Assembly (NCBI RefSeq): GCF_001282115.1
Contig: NZ_LJBR01000034.1
Coordinates: 1 to 64,000 of the forward strand
Reading direction: 5' to 3'
DNA: 64,000 nucleotides
Source: Streptomyces sp. NRRL B-24085
GTDB taxonomy: Bacteria; Actinomycetota; Actinomycetes; Streptomycetales; Streptomycetaceae
The notes under the pieces were generated by a model. The model had not been told where the DNA came from. It saw nothing but the letters and a program-made list of their open reading frames with translations, and made no database searches. Below are positions 43,371-52,586 of this stretch, piece by piece. Numbering within the stretch: position 1 is the stretch's first letter; every line of letters starts with the position of its first letter. The translations under genes were made by a program, and so were the position numbers.

Positions 43371-43952
43371 GTGTCCTTCGTTGCCAATGGCCCTGCCCGT
43401 TGGTCGGGATGTGAGGCAGAGTGGAGCAACAGACACGGCCGACCGGGAGCGCGCATAGAACACATCAGTAAGTCATCGACCGCTTGCAGTCCGTCGGTGT
43501 TGGACGCGCTTGGTGCTGCTGGGTGGACAGCAGGTCGCAAAATCTCCGTTACGGGCTGGACGCGGCAAATGACGGATGCCGGGTTCGAACTCAACGACCT
43601 GGCGGTAGCGGTCTGGGCCGAGTTCGGCGAACTGCTGATCAGGAGTTCCTCGAGCCGTGTCCCCGGTTCGTCACTGCACCTGGACCCCGTTGACGCCTGT
43701 ATCGACGACGCTGAGGGAGCGTCCAAATTGAGGCTTCACTACGGAGAGAACTACAGCCCTCTGGGCATGTGGTCGAGCCAGTTCCGCGCGTACATCTCAG
43801 CCAGCGGTCTCGTCGTCGCCGTGGGGCCGAACTGCCTCTGGCCTCTAAGTTCTACCTTTATGGAGGCGTTGGCCTATGTGGTGGACGGCGATGGTGGCGT
43901 CAGTCGTGCGGAGCAGGCGGACTGGCTCGCCAACTGCCTGCCCGGCAGGTGA
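43371..43952 (+). CDS. SUKH-3 domain protein (orphan immunity-like)
   Basis: The last 150 or so residues fit SUKH-3: VLDALGAAGWTAGRKISVTGW, LAVAVWAEFGELLI, LHLDPVDACID, LGMWSSQFRAYISASGLVVAVGPNCLWPLSSTFMEALAYVVDGDG. SUKH proteins are immunity or scaffold proteins of polymorphic toxin systems. No toxin gene is adjacent. The start is uncertain: GTG 43371 opens the frame, but the domain begins near GTG 43497 and neither has a good RBS. Confidence 0.7.
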   Translation: MSFVANGPARWSGCEAEWSNRHGRPGARIEHISKSSTACSPSVLDALGAAGWTAGRKISVTGWTRQMTDAGFELNDLAVAVWAEFGELLIRSSSSRVPGSSLHLDPVDACIDDAEGASKLRLHYGENYSPLGMWSSQFRAYISASGLVVAVGPNCLWPLSSTFMEALAYVVDGDGGVSRAEQADWLANCLPGR

Positions 43953-44426
43953 GGCAGTCTTGCAGGGCTCTGACGCCGTAATCACACCAGCCACACTGGC
44001 TACGTTGCGACGAACAGACGCGGAGCCGGTCCGCACCGACTACGCCGCCATCGCCACGGCGGCGGGCGCACGCGGCATCCGTGTGGAGAAGGGACGGCGT
44101 CGAGGTCCGACTCGAGATCGAACGCTTCCACGTACGTCCGTCACTTGGTGGTGAGTGACGTCGTCCGTGCGCTGTGGGGACAGTGGTCGTGCGCTCGTGG
44201 GGGATCCTGCGGGGGACAGCGGCTCTAGAGTGACGTGCAGCGGCATTGGGGGCCGCGCAGGTGATCCGGGTCGTGCGACCGGGAGACCGGTGCAGCGAGC
44301 GTCTCGGCGCCGAGGGGCCGGGGCGACCGTCGTCGAGATCTGGACGGACCTGGTTCCGTTCACGCAGTCCCGCCGCGAGGGGTGGTTTGCCGCCGGCCCT
44401 CCGGCCCGAACAACGATGGAGCGCAG
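43953..44426. other. 474-bp region with a possible TPP-enzyme C-terminal remnant
   Basis: On the plus strand near 44035-44095 one frame reads DYAAIATAAGARGIRVEKG, similar to the C-terminal segment of pyruvate oxidase/acetolactate synthase-type enzymes, but it is flanked by noncoding-like sequence. Nothing else is supported here apart from the likely promoter of the next gene. Confidence 0.35.
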
Positions 44427-44891
44427 ATGGCCGACGAAGCGATGGGCGACGACGTCTACCAACCGGACGGTTCCGAGGTGCAGGACGACGCCGGAGTGCT
44501 CGACGCCCTGGACACCCTGGACTTCCGGAGCGGCGACGAGGCCCTGGACGAGGGCTGGTCGCCCCCGGAGAAGCCCTGGGGCGTGGAGCACACCGGCGTC
44601 ACGGGGTCGGAGCAGCGGCGGGGCGAGAGCCTGGACGAGCGTCTGTCCGAGGAGGTGCCGGACGTCGGTGTCCCGTACGGTGACGGGCTGGGGGACACCT
44701 GGGACACCGACGGTGAGCTCATCGACGACGAGGTCGGGGACCAACGCGCCGGACGGCTGGTCGCGCCCGACGAGGGCAGCCATGAGAACACCGACTCCGA
44801 CCTGATCGCTTCCGACCTGGGGCTGGACGGCGCCGGGGCATCGGCTGAGGAGGCTGCGGTCCATCTGATCCCCGACTCCGAGACCTACTGA
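44427..44891 (+). CDS. DUF5709-like acidic protein
   Basis: A 154-residue very acidic protein (MADEAMGDDVYQPDGSEVQDDAGVLD..., then GVEHTGVTGSEQRRGESLDERLSEEVPDV). The pattern D-x-L-D-x-G-W-S-P-P-E-x-P-W is typical of the actinobacterial DUF5709 family, of unknown function. It is soluble and probably disordered. GGAGCGCAG precedes ATG 44427. Confidence 0.82.
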   Translation: MADEAMGDDVYQPDGSEVQDDAGVLDALDTLDFRSGDEALDEGWSPPEKPWGVEHTGVTGSEQRRGESLDERLSEEVPDVGVPYGDGLGDTWDTDGELIDDEVGDQRAGRLVAPDEGSHENTDSDLIASDLGLDGAGASAEEAAVHLIPDSETY

Positions 44892-45386
44892 CGACTGGTC
44901 ACGCCTACTTGCCCGGACGGCACTGCGTCAGCGGCCGAACGCGGATGCCGTCAGAAACCGATCGCGGCACTTTAGTGCTCTGGGCGGCTCAGGGTGGGGC
45001 CGGGTCCGTGCCGGGCGGGGGATCGGTGATCGGTTGGCGTGGGCCGGTGGTGGCGTTGATCGCCGCCTCGACGGCGGCGATCCGGTCGGCGAGCAGACCG
45101 AGGTGGCCACCGCACGGGTGAGGAGTCGTCGGCCGGTCCGCCCAGGGCCTGGCCGCAGACGTACGCGGCCTTCAACTCGGCTCAACGGAGCTCTCGTTCG
45201 TGGGTGAGTGCGCCGCGCAGCTCGGCCGGTTTCAGCAGGTCGGCCTCGGACTGGACGGCTGAGCCGAGGAGAGGCGGCTTCGGGCGCGCTCACCCGGGCG
45301 CGGGCCTACGAGGGGGCCCTCAACGCCCTCGATCCGGCCGAGCGGCTGCACATCAGGCAGTTGGTGCTACGGGCGGCGTCGCCTCT
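44892..45386. other. 495-bp region with a broken minus-strand reading frame
   Basis: On the minus strand 45260-44990 shows coding-like pieces in more than one frame: SEADLLKPAELRGALTHER, then after a stop AELKAAYVCGQALGGPADD, then LLADRIAAVEAAINATTGP. They look like one helical protein interrupted by a stop and a frameshift. I do not recognise the family. Confidence 0.35.
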
Positions 45387-45782
45387 TCACCCGTGGCGAG
45401 ACCCAGAGTGCTGCCGGCGATCCAGCAGGCCGTGCCAGGTGCGTCGGAACCCACCCATGAGGTGGCAGCACAGGGGGCCGCCGTGGGGGAGGGGCACCGC
45501 GCTCTCCCGGGCCATCGTCTCGAAGAAGCCCCGTCCGTCGCGGGTCTGGGCCGTCGTGCTCCACTGGAAGCCGGGGCAACGGGCGAGAACGGAGTGGACG
45601 AGATCGCGTCCCAGCCCCTGACGCTGCCGGGCGTCGCAGACCCAGACGTCCAGGATCCGCCCCGTGCGACAGGTCGGGCAGGCCCGGAAACGGAGGCGCC
45701 CGATGACGTGCTCCTCGGGATCGAGCAGGACTATTTCCGTCGCCGTGCCGGGTGACGCGGTGCCAAGGCCGTTCAACTGCAC
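45387..45782 (-). CDS. GNAT family acetyltransferase (short)
   Basis: A 131-residue protein with one GNAT core: VIGRLRFRACPTCRTGRILDVWVCDARQRQGLGRDLVHSVLARCPG contains the acetyl-CoA motif RQRQGLGRDL, followed by GFFETM. The C-terminal 30 residues are basic and less typical. GTG 45782 has a weak GAAGAG RBS. Substrate unknown. Confidence 0.65.
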   Translation of the reverse strand: MQLNGLGTASPGTATEIVLLDPEEHVIGRLRFRACPTCRTGRILDVWVCDARQRQGLGRDLVHSVLARCPGFQWSTTAQTRDGRGFFETMARESAVPLPHGGPLCCHLMGGFRRTWHGLLDRRQHSGSRHG

Positions 45783-45955
45783 CTCTTCGTGGTCTTCGTC
45801 GTCTCATCCTCGGGAAGGCGGATCGGAGGACACTATGGAGCACGTGTGTGTGGCGCGTGAAGGTGTCGGTCGGTGCGATCTGCCCGGCGGCGGCTCTACA
45901 GGGCCACGACGCCGGACGTCGGGCACAGGATGCGCGTCCGAGGACGGGCCGTGGT

Positions 45956-46993
45956 TCAGCGGGGCGGCACGGACGGGAGGACGTCGGGGGTGGCGCGGTC
46001 GACCTTGGCCGCGTCCGCGAGGGCGGCTGCGGCGGCCTGCGCGGCCTCGGCGGTGTCGTCAGCTGCCCGCTCGGCGCTGTCGTCCGAGGGCTTCTCACGG
46101 GTGGCCGGGGACTGGGGCAGCACCTCGGTGAACGCGCGGGACACGTTCTGGAGCGCGGAGGTGATCTCGCTGGGGATCACCCAGAAGTTGTTCCCCGATC
46201 CCTGCGCCAGCTGGGGCAGCGTCTGGAGGTACTGGTAGGCCAGCAGTTTGGGGTCGGGGTCATTGCGGTGCACGGCCTGGAACACCTCGTCGATGGCCCG
46301 GGACTGGCCCTCGGCCTGGAGGATCGCAGCGGTGCGGTTGCCCTCGGCGCGCAGGACGGCGGCCTGCTTGTCGCCCTCGGCGGTGAGGATCTGCGACTGG
46401 CGCTGGCCCTCGGCCCCGAGAATCGCGGCACGCTTGTCCCGCTCGGCTCGCATCTGCTTCTGCATCGCGTCCTTGATGGACTGCGGCGGATCGATGGCCT
46501 TGATCTCCACTCGGTTGACCCTCAGCCCCCACTTGCCGGTGGCCTCGTCCAGGACGCCGCGGAGCTGGCTGTTGATGGTGTCCCGCGAGGTGAGGGTCTT
46601 TTCCAGATCCATGGATCCCACGACGTTGCGCAATGTGGTCACGGTGAGCTGTTCGACCGCCTGGAGGAAATTCGCGATCTCGTAGAACGCCGCTCGGGGG
46701 TCGGTGACCTGGAAATACAGAACGGTGTCGATCTCGACGACCAGATTGTCCTCGGTGATCACGGGTTGCGGCTTGAAGGAGACGACCTGTTCCCGGAGAT
46801 CGATCACGGGATGAACCCGGTCGATGAACGGAATGACGAGACTGAGCCCAGGAGTCAGTGTCCGGTGGTAACGGCCTAGTCGCTCGACATTGCGAGCGCG
46901 CGCCTGCGGCACGATGCGGACCGCCCTCACCACGGTGAAAACCGCGATCAGTGCGACAAGCAGGCCGGCAATGAGGAACGCCGAGGTTTCCAT
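45956..46993 (-). CDS. SPFH/Band 7 (stomatin-like) membrane protein
   Basis: A 345-residue protein: one N-terminal transmembrane helix (FLIAGLLVALIAVFTVV), a Band 7 domain (RNVERLGRYHRTLTPGLSLVIPFID...VVSFKPQPVITEDN), a coiled coil with AEG repeats (ILGAEGQRQSQILTAEGDKQAAVLRAEG) and an Ala-rich tail. Such proteins scaffold membrane microdomains and pair with NfeD proteases or partners. It starts 4 bp after the NfeD stop, confirming the pair. Confidence 0.93.
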   Translation of the reverse strand: METSAFLIAGLLVALIAVFTVVRAVRIVPQARARNVERLGRYHRTLTPGLSLVIPFIDRVHPVIDLREQVVSFKPQPVITEDNLVVEIDTVLYFQVTDPRAAFYEIANFLQAVEQLTVTTLRNVVGSMDLEKTLTSRDTINSQLRGVLDEATGKWGLRVNRVEIKAIDPPQSIKDAMQKQMRAERDKRAAILGAEGQRQSQILTAEGDKQAAVLRAEGNRTAAILQAEGQSRAIDEVFQAVHRNDPDPKLLAYQYLQTLPQLAQGSGNNFWVIPSEITSALQNVSRAFTEVLPQSPATREKPSDDSAERAADDTAEAAQAAAAALADAAKVDRATPDVLPSVPPR

Positions 46994-46997
46994 GGTT

Positions 46998-47429
46998 TCA
47001 GTCCCGGGGGTAGACGAGGGCGGTGGCGCCGCAGATCTCCATGACATCGACCGTCTTTCCAGGCGGAATCACCAGCGTCTCGTCATAGGCGCGGGCCGTC
47101 CATTCCTCGCCGTCGATGCGGACCCTGCCGCCGAGGCCCGTCACCTCCGAGAGGACATAGGCGGGCTTGCCGACCAGAGCGTCGATGCCGAATCGTTCCA
47201 CTTGGGGCCGAAGCAGGTGGCGCAGCGCGATGGGGCGCACGAACACCAGGGTGCCCGCGGCGACGAGGGTGAACACCAGAAACTGGAAGGGCAGCGGCAG
47301 CCCGATCGCGGCGGACCCCGCCGTGACCAGCGCGGACACACTCAGCATTCCGAGCGCAGCGGTAAGGGTGGCGATCTCCGCCACAGCCAGCACGGCTGCG
47401 ATGATCAACCAGATCAGCGATGGATCCAT
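46998..47429 (-). CDS. NfeD family membrane protein
   Basis: A 143-residue short NfeD: three or four hydrophobic helices (LIWLIIAAVLAVAEIATLTAA, LPFQFLVFTLVAAGTLVFVRPIA) and a C-terminal OB-fold (GKPAYVLSEVTGLGGRVRIDGEEWTARA). It lacks the protease domain of long NfeD proteins. It works with the stomatin-like partner encoded directly after it. ATG 47429 has AGAAGAGG upstream. Confidence 0.93.
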   Translation of the reverse strand: MDPSLIWLIIAAVLAVAEIATLTAALGMLSVSALVTAGSAAIGLPLPFQFLVFTLVAAGTLVFVRPIALRHLLRPQVERFGIDALVGKPAYVLSEVTGLGGRVRIDGEEWTARAYDETLVIPPGKTVDVMEICGATALVYPRD

Positions 47430-47565
47430 GGCGTGCCTCTTCTGACCGGTGCGGGTGCGGAAGGGCCTGACGTACACCATTGGACCCCGACACCGGATGG
47501 CTGCGATACCCCTGGAAGGGAAACCCGCGCGTTCCGGACCTCTGTCGCTGCCGGGCCTCGCACGC

Positions 47566-48459
47566 TCAGATGTTCGGCATCCGTCGAAGGCCCAGGGCGC
47601 CCGCGACAGACGTCAGGGCGGTTCCCAGCGGGAGGCTGACACGGGTGTGGGCGAGCTGGTCACCGCGGGTGGGGTCCCGGTTGATGATGAGGACCCGCTT
47701 GTCCGACTGGGCCGCCTGGCGGACGAATCTGAGTCCCGACATCACCGTCAGCGAGGACCCCAGAACCAGCAGGGATCTCGCCGCCCGGACCATCTCGCGG
47801 CAGTCCTCGATCCGCTGCGCCGGCACCGGCTCGCCGAAGAACACCACGTCGGGCTTGAGAATGCCGCCGCAGTCCGCACAGGGCACGACGCGGAAGTCGG
47901 CGACCTGGTCGTCGGAGAGATCGGCGTCACCGTCGGGGTTGATGCCCGCGGCCACCGGCCGGAACCCCGCGTTGGCCTCTTCCAGCCGCACCGCGAGGTC
48001 ACGGCGCGAGGTGACGGCACCGCAGGCCAGGCACCGGACTCTCGCCAGGCTGCCGTGCAGCTCCACCACCCCCTCGGCACCGGCGGCCTGGTGCAGGCCG
48101 TCGACGTTCTGGGTGATCACCCCCGAGAGCAGACCGTGCCGGGCGAACGCGGCGACCGCCTGGTGCCCGGCGTTGGGCCGGGCGCGGCCGAAGGTACGCC
48201 ACCCGAGGTGGCTGCGGGCCCAGTAGCGTCGCCGGGCCTGCGGGCCCGCGGTGAAGTCCTGGTACGTCATCGGCGTGTGCCGACTCAGGCTGCCGCCCTC
48301 GCCCCGGTACGCGGGGATGCCCGACTCCGTGGAGATGCCCGCCCCGGTGAGCACCAGCACGCCACCGGCGCCGAGCGCGTCGACCACCGGCCGGAGGTCG
48401 GTGGTGGCCGGCGGCAGGTCCGGGGGAGGGGTCCAGTGCAGGGTGGGACGGGTCCGCAT
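47566..48459 (-). CDS. Sir2-family NAD-dependent protein deacylase
   Basis: A 297-residue sirtuin. NAD loop VLTGAGISTESGIPAYRG, TQNVDGLHQAAG, catalytic His in ELHGSLARVRC, zinc Cys pairs (CLAC and CADC) and VFFGEPVPAQ are intact. It removes acetyl or other acyl groups from lysines, consuming NAD. It is separate from the SPFH/NfeD unit by about 130 bp in the same direction. Confidence 0.95.
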   Translation of the reverse strand: MRTRPTLHWTPPPDLPPATTDLRPVVDALGAGGVLVLTGAGISTESGIPAYRGEGGSLSRHTPMTYQDFTAGPQARRRYWARSHLGWRTFGRARPNAGHQAVAAFARHGLLSGVITQNVDGLHQAAGAEGVVELHGSLARVRCLACGAVTSRRDLAVRLEEANAGFRPVAAGINPDGDADLSDDQVADFRVVPCADCGGILKPDVVFFGEPVPAQRIEDCREMVRAARSLLVLGSSLTVMSGLRFVRQAAQSDKRVLIINRDPTRGDQLAHTRVSLPLGTALTSVAGALGLRRMPNI

Positions 48460-48568
48460 GCGTGCCAGGGTACGAAACCGGGCCCGCGTCGTCCGTCGAG
48501 TTGATCCGAGGAGACCGTCTCGCCCGCGCCTGGCACCGGTGAGCGCGGTTCCGGGAGACGGTCCCCGG

Positions 48569-49216
48569 CTATGCCGAGTCCTGGTCGAGCAGGTAATCGA
48601 TGGCCTCCACGACGTCGCCGACCGTGTGGTGCGGGGTCACCAGTCCGTCGGGCCAGGGACGGCCGGTGACCCAGATGGTGCGCAGGCCCGCGTCATGGCC
48701 GCCGGCGATGTCGGTCTCCGGATTGTCGCCGGTCATCCAGTCGCCCGGAGTGAGCTGGGTACCGCATCGCGCGGCGGCGAGCTCGAAGAGCCGTGGGTCG
48801 GGTTTGCGTATGTCGATGTCACCGGAAGCGGCGATCCCGTCGATCAGGTCGGAGAGACCGGTGGCGTGGATCTTGGCCCGCTGGATGTCGCTGGCGCCGT
48901 TCGTGGCGACACCGATGCTCCAGCCCGCCTGCTTGAGACGTTCCAGGCTGTCGAGTACGGCAGGGCGGCAGTGCATGGAGGCCGCCATGCGGTCGATGTA
49001 GACGCGCCACAGATGGTCGGCGCTCTCACTGACGGGGAAGGTGGCGCGCAGTCGGTCGAAGTCACGGCGCTCGGCGTGGTCGGCCAGCTCGGTCAGCAGC
49101 CACTGCTCGATCTCCGGGCCGTAGGCGTGGTCATGGCTCAGGGAGGTGATGGCATCGGCGAAGGCGCCGGTGCGGTCGACCAGAGTGCCGTCCAGATCGA
49201 AGATCGCGAGTTTCAC
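48569..49216 (-). CDS. HAD family hydrolase
   Basis: A 215-residue HAD phosphatase. Motif I is FDLDGTLVD (Asp7, Asp9), motif II IGVATNG, motif III K in RKPDPRLF, motif IV TGDNPETDI. A helical cap lies between motifs I and II. Likely acts on a phosphorylated small metabolite in the cytoplasm; the substrate is not defined. Confidence 0.92.
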   Translation of the reverse strand: MKLAIFDLDGTLVDRTGAFADAITSLSHDHAYGPEIEQWLLTELADHAERRDFDRLRATFPVSESADHLWRVYIDRMAASMHCRPAVLDSLERLKQAGWSIGVATNGASDIQRAKIHATGLSDLIDGIAASGDIDIRKPDPRLFELAAARCGTQLTPGDWMTGDNPETDIAGGHDAGLRTIWVTGRPWPDGLVTPHHTVGDVVEAIDYLLDQDSA

Positions 49217-49406
49217 GATGATGGACCCTACTTGCCGCGGAGGGTGACCGGTACGGTCCTGTCCTGCTTCGGCTGCTGTGGGGTCGGTCGGTCACGGCTC
49301 GCTCGGTCCGAGTGGGTCCCCCGGTTCCGACTGAGGCGCAGGCGCAGGCCGGAGTCGGTGCCGCGGTACCCCGCCAGGTGGGCACCCAGGCTCGCCGGGC
49401 CCCGCG

Positions 49407-50621
49407 TCAGGCGTCCAGCGTCGCGCCGGCCCGCTCGCGGGTGTCGGCGGCGGGCGCGAGCAGGATCGCGGAGGCGACGAACACGAGTACCGCGAGCATG
49501 GCCGTACGCAGCCCGTAGTGGTCACCCAGGAAACCGAGGGCGGGTGGTCCGACGAGGAACGCGACGTAGCCGATCACGGCGACCAGGGAGACGCGCGCGG
49601 TCTGGTCCGGGCCCGAGTCGCCGGCCGCCGACAGGGCCACCGGGAAGCCGAGCGAGGCGCCGAGTCCCCAGAAGAGAACGGACGCCGCCGCGACGGCCGC
49701 GTTGTCGGAGAAGATCACCAGGACGAGGCCGAGGGCACCGGAGAGGGCGCTCGCCCGCAGGACGGTGGCACGCCCGAAGCGGACGAGGAAGAACGTGCCG
49801 CAGAAGCGGCCCAGTGTCATCGCGGCGGCGAACCCGACGTAGACGAGCGAACCGGCTGTGGCGTCCAGGCCGTGGCCGTCCACCATGAGCAGCGGCAGCC
49901 AGTCATTGGCCGCCCCTTCGGCCAGCGCCATGGCCAGCACGATCGCGCCGATGAGGAGCAGCTTGCGGTCCTTCCAGACCTGCGGCGCGGCGTGTCCGGC
50001 AGGGTCGGTGTGCCCGGCAGGGTCGGCGGTCCGGCGCCGGGTGCTGAGACCGACGCCCGTCGGCAGCGCACGTGAGGCGTGGATCAGCATGCCCGTGGCG
50101 GCCACTGTGATCGCGGCGAGGTGCCAGTGGACCGGGAGCTCCACAGCCGTGGCGGTCATCCCGGCCAGGGCGCCGACGACCGTGCCGAGGCTGAAGCAGC
50201 CGTGCAGGGTGGGCAGGACCGGTGTGCCGGTGAGGCGTTCGACGTCGGCGCCGTCCACGTTGACCGCCACCTCGCCCGAACCCATGCCCGCACCGAAGAG
50301 GAAGAGACCGGCGGTGACCAGGGCAGGCGACGAAGCGGCGCTGCCTGCGCCGATGACGATCGTGGCCGCAACGATCAGGACGGTGCCGAGCACGATCACG
50401 GGCCGGGTGCCGAGGCGTTCCACGAAGCGGCCGGAGCACAGGATGCCGATCATCGATCCGACGGACAGGCCGAAGAGGATCAGCCCCATCTCCGCGGTGG
50501 AAGCGCCCAGTCGGTCCCGCACGTCCGGGGTGCGCGTGACCCAGGACGACATGGCGATACCCGGGACGAAGAAGAAGAGGTAGAGGGCTTGGCGGCGCCG
50601 ACGCACGGCGGGGTCTGTCAA
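49407..50621 (-). CDS. MFS transporter
   Basis: A 404-residue major facilitator with twelve predicted helices (ALYLFFFVPGIAMSSWV, MGLILFGLSVGSMIGILCSG, ...) and the motif GRFVERLGTRPVIVLG between helices 2 and 3, resembling the YbjJ/FucP-type branch. TTG 50621 is taken as the start since GGAG lies six bases before it; ATG 50678 is in frame but abuts an operator-like palindrome and has no RBS. Substrate unknown. An AraC/GlxA-type regulator is encoded just upstream. Confidence 0.88.
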   Translation of the reverse strand: MTDPAVRRRRQALYLFFFVPGIAMSSWVTRTPDVRDRLGASTAEMGLILFGLSVGSMIGILCSGRFVERLGTRPVIVLGTVLIVAATIVIGAGSAASSPALVTAGLFLFGAGMGSGEVAVNVDGADVERLTGTPVLPTLHGCFSLGTVVGALAGMTATAVELPVHWHLAAITVAATGMLIHASRALPTGVGLSTRRRTADPAGHTDPAGHAAPQVWKDRKLLLIGAIVLAMALAEGAANDWLPLLMVDGHGLDATAGSLVYVGFAAAMTLGRFCGTFFLVRFGRATVLRASALSGALGLVLVIFSDNAAVAAASVLFWGLGASLGFPVALSAAGDSGPDQTARVSLVAVIGYVAFLVGPPALGFLGDHYGLRTAMLAVLVFVASAILLAPAADTRERAGATLDA

Positions 50622-50681
50622 GGGTGGCTCCGCGGGGCTCGTCTGCAGGGGCGGGCCGGCGGCGGGCCCCGCGTCCATCGG

Positions 50682-50699
50682 TATGTACAAATGTACATA
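50682..50699. promoter_or_regulatory. palindromic operator upstream of the MFS gene
   Basis: TATGTACA-AA-TGTACATA is a perfect 18-bp palindrome about 60 bp before the TTG start of the transporter, in an AT-rich patch. It fits a TetR/GntR-like dimer site; no matching regulator gene is obvious next to it. Confidence 0.65.
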
Positions 50700-50784
50700 A
50701 TCCTGGGGCGGGTCCCGCCGGGCAGCGTCTACGCGGCAAGTGCGAGGGCGCACACTCACGCTCGTGCCGCCCTGCCCCGGGACG

Positions 50785-51759
50785 CTATCCGGTCTGCTCG
50801 CGGCGGGCGGTGGCGAACCGGCGCTGGTAGGCGGCCGGGCTGATGGACAACTCCCGGGCGAAGACACGGCGCAGGCTCTCGTAGCTCGGGAAGCCGGCCA
50901 TGGACGCCGCGTGGGTGGCGGTGTGCCCCTGGTCGAGGAAGGACTTCGCGATGTCGAAGCGGATCGACTCGACGTAGCGGGCGGGCGTGGTGCCCAGCTC
51001 CTCCCGGAACAGCCTGGTGAGGTGGCGCGTACTGACGTTGAGCCGTCCGGCGAGCGCGGCGAGGGAGTAGTCGTCGGCGGGATCCGCGGTGACCAGGTCG
51101 ACGACCCTGCGCAGTGCCGGCGACCGGGGCGGTGAGCCCTGCAGGGGCGCGGAGAACTGTGACTGGCCGCCCGCCCGCTGCAGATAGACCACCAGGGAGC
51201 GGGCCACCTCACGGCTGACGTCGGGGCCGTGGTCCTCCTCGACGAGCGCGAGGGCCAGGTCGATGCCCGCGGTGACGCCCGCCGACGTGTACATCGTGCC
51301 GTCGCGCACGTAGATGGCGTCCGGCTCGACGCGGGCCTTGGGGTGCCGGCTGGCGAGTTCGCCGGCGATCTTCCAGTGGGTGGTCGCCCGCCTGCCGTCC
51401 AGGAGCCCCGTCGCTCCGAGGACGAAGGCCCCGGAACACACGGAGGCGACACGGCCCGCATGAGCCGCCAGGTGCCCGGTCGCCTCGGCCAGATCGCGCG
51501 TGACCGGCGTCCTGGGATAGACGTCCCCGCCCGGAACCAGGAGCGTGTCGGGGTCCGTCCGGGTGGCGGCGCTGCCGTCGACCGCGATCCGCATGCCGAT
51601 CGAGGAGGTGACGTCGGCGCCCGTCGTCGACAGCACGGCGATCCGGTAGTCGGCGCCGAGCAGGTTCGCCTCCCCGAACACCTCGGCCGGGCCGGCGACG
51701 TCCAGCAGCTTGACCCCGTCGTAGACGAGGATCGCCACGCGGTGCGGGGCGGAGCTCAC
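50785..51759 (-). CDS. GlxA family AraC-type transcriptional regulator
   Basis: A 324-residue fusion: DJ-1/PfpI-like domain (VAILVYDGVKLLDVAGPAEVF, SVCSGAFVLGATGLL with the nucleophile-elbow Cys) and C-terminal AraC double HTH (YSLAALAGRLNVSTRHLTRLFREELGTTPARYVE...YESLRRVFARELSISPAAYQRRF). It regulates genes in response to an unknown ligand; the MFS gene downstream is a plausible target. Confidence 0.93.
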   Translation of the reverse strand: MSSAPHRVAILVYDGVKLLDVAGPAEVFGEANLLGADYRIAVLSTTGADVTSSIGMRIAVDGSAATRTDPDTLLVPGGDVYPRTPVTRDLAEATGHLAAHAGRVASVCSGAFVLGATGLLDGRRATTHWKIAGELASRHPKARVEPDAIYVRDGTMYTSAGVTAGIDLALALVEEDHGPDVSREVARSLVVYLQRAGGQSQFSAPLQGSPPRSPALRRVVDLVTADPADDYSLAALAGRLNVSTRHLTRLFREELGTTPARYVESIRFDIAKSFLDQGHTATHAASMAGFPSYESLRRVFARELSISPAAYQRRFATARREQTG

Positions 51760-51894
51760 TGGCCCACCCTGGGATGACCGGATTCGAGGGAGTCATGGCC
51801 GGACGGAGGCGGCGCCGGGGGCCGCGAGGTCGGCAGTGTGGAGAGCGGGCCCACGGTCCACCCGTCGTACATCGCATCGGAAAGCGCGGACATC

Positions 51895-52533
51895 ATGACC
51901 GACATCATCGCAGGGGTGGAAATACCCGGAACCCCGGCCGTCGCGGAGGCCACGGAGTTCCTTCGGGAGCGGACGAACCCTTTGATCCTCCACCACTCCC
52001 GGCGGGTATTCCTCTTCGGTTCCCTCCATGCGCGTGCAAGGGGCCTGCGGCCCGATCCCGAGTTGCTCTACGTCTCGGCGATGTTCCACGACGTAGGCCT
52101 TTTGATCCCGTTCCGCGACGAGCAGCAGCGATTCGAGCTGGACGGCGCCGACCACGCGCAGAAGTTCCTCCTGGAACGCGGGTTCTCCGAAAGCGCCGCC
52201 GACGTGGTCTGGAGGGCGATCGCTCTGCACACCACACCGGGGATTCCGGGCCGGATGGAACCCGAGGTCGCCGCCACGAACTACGGCGTCCTGACCGATG
52301 CGATCGGCTGGGGGCTTGATGAAGTCCGACGTGACCAGACGGACGAGATCGTCGCCGCCCACCCGCGCGGCGATTTCAAGAAGGAATTCCTTCAGGCATT
52401 CGTCGACGGCCTCAAAGACCGCCCGGACACCACCTACGGGACCGTCAACGCGGACGTCCTGGAGCACTTCGTGCCCGGATTTCGACGCACGTCCATGGTG
52501 GAGCGGGTCCTGGAGGCTCCGTGGCCACGGTGA
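51895..52533 (+). CDS. HD domain protein
   Basis: A 212-residue metal-dependent phosphohydrolase-like protein. HD motif residues are in LYVSAMFHDVGLL (His-Asp), with HSRRVFLFG and AIALHTTPG supplying other ligands. It resembles cyanamide hydratase-type HD proteins encoded near oxidoreductases. ATG 51895 is preferred; GTG 51838 would add 19 residues. It is followed closely by a quinone reductase-like gene. Confidence 0.85.
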   Translation: MTDIIAGVEIPGTPAVAEATEFLRERTNPLILHHSRRVFLFGSLHARARGLRPDPELLYVSAMFHDVGLLIPFRDEQQRFELDGADHAQKFLLERGFSESAADVVWRAIALHTTPGIPGRMEPEVAATNYGVLTDAIGWGLDEVRRDQTDEIVAAHPRGDFKKEFLQAFVDGLKDRPDTTYGTVNADVLEHFVPGFRRTSMVERVLEAPWPR

Positions 52534-52586
52534 CCCGGCCGTTCCCACCCTTCGCTCACCTCAGACCACACCACGAAAGGCACATC

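Noticed and set aside
45208..45390. A plus-strand stretch reading ALNALDPAERLHIRQLVLRAAS
   Set aside because: It looks protein-like but is short, without start or RBS, and overlaps other remnants; not enough to call a gene.
50679..51461. Upstream extension of the MFS frame
   Set aside because: It overlaps the AraC-type gene and has no coding character; the start is fixed by the RBS near 50621.
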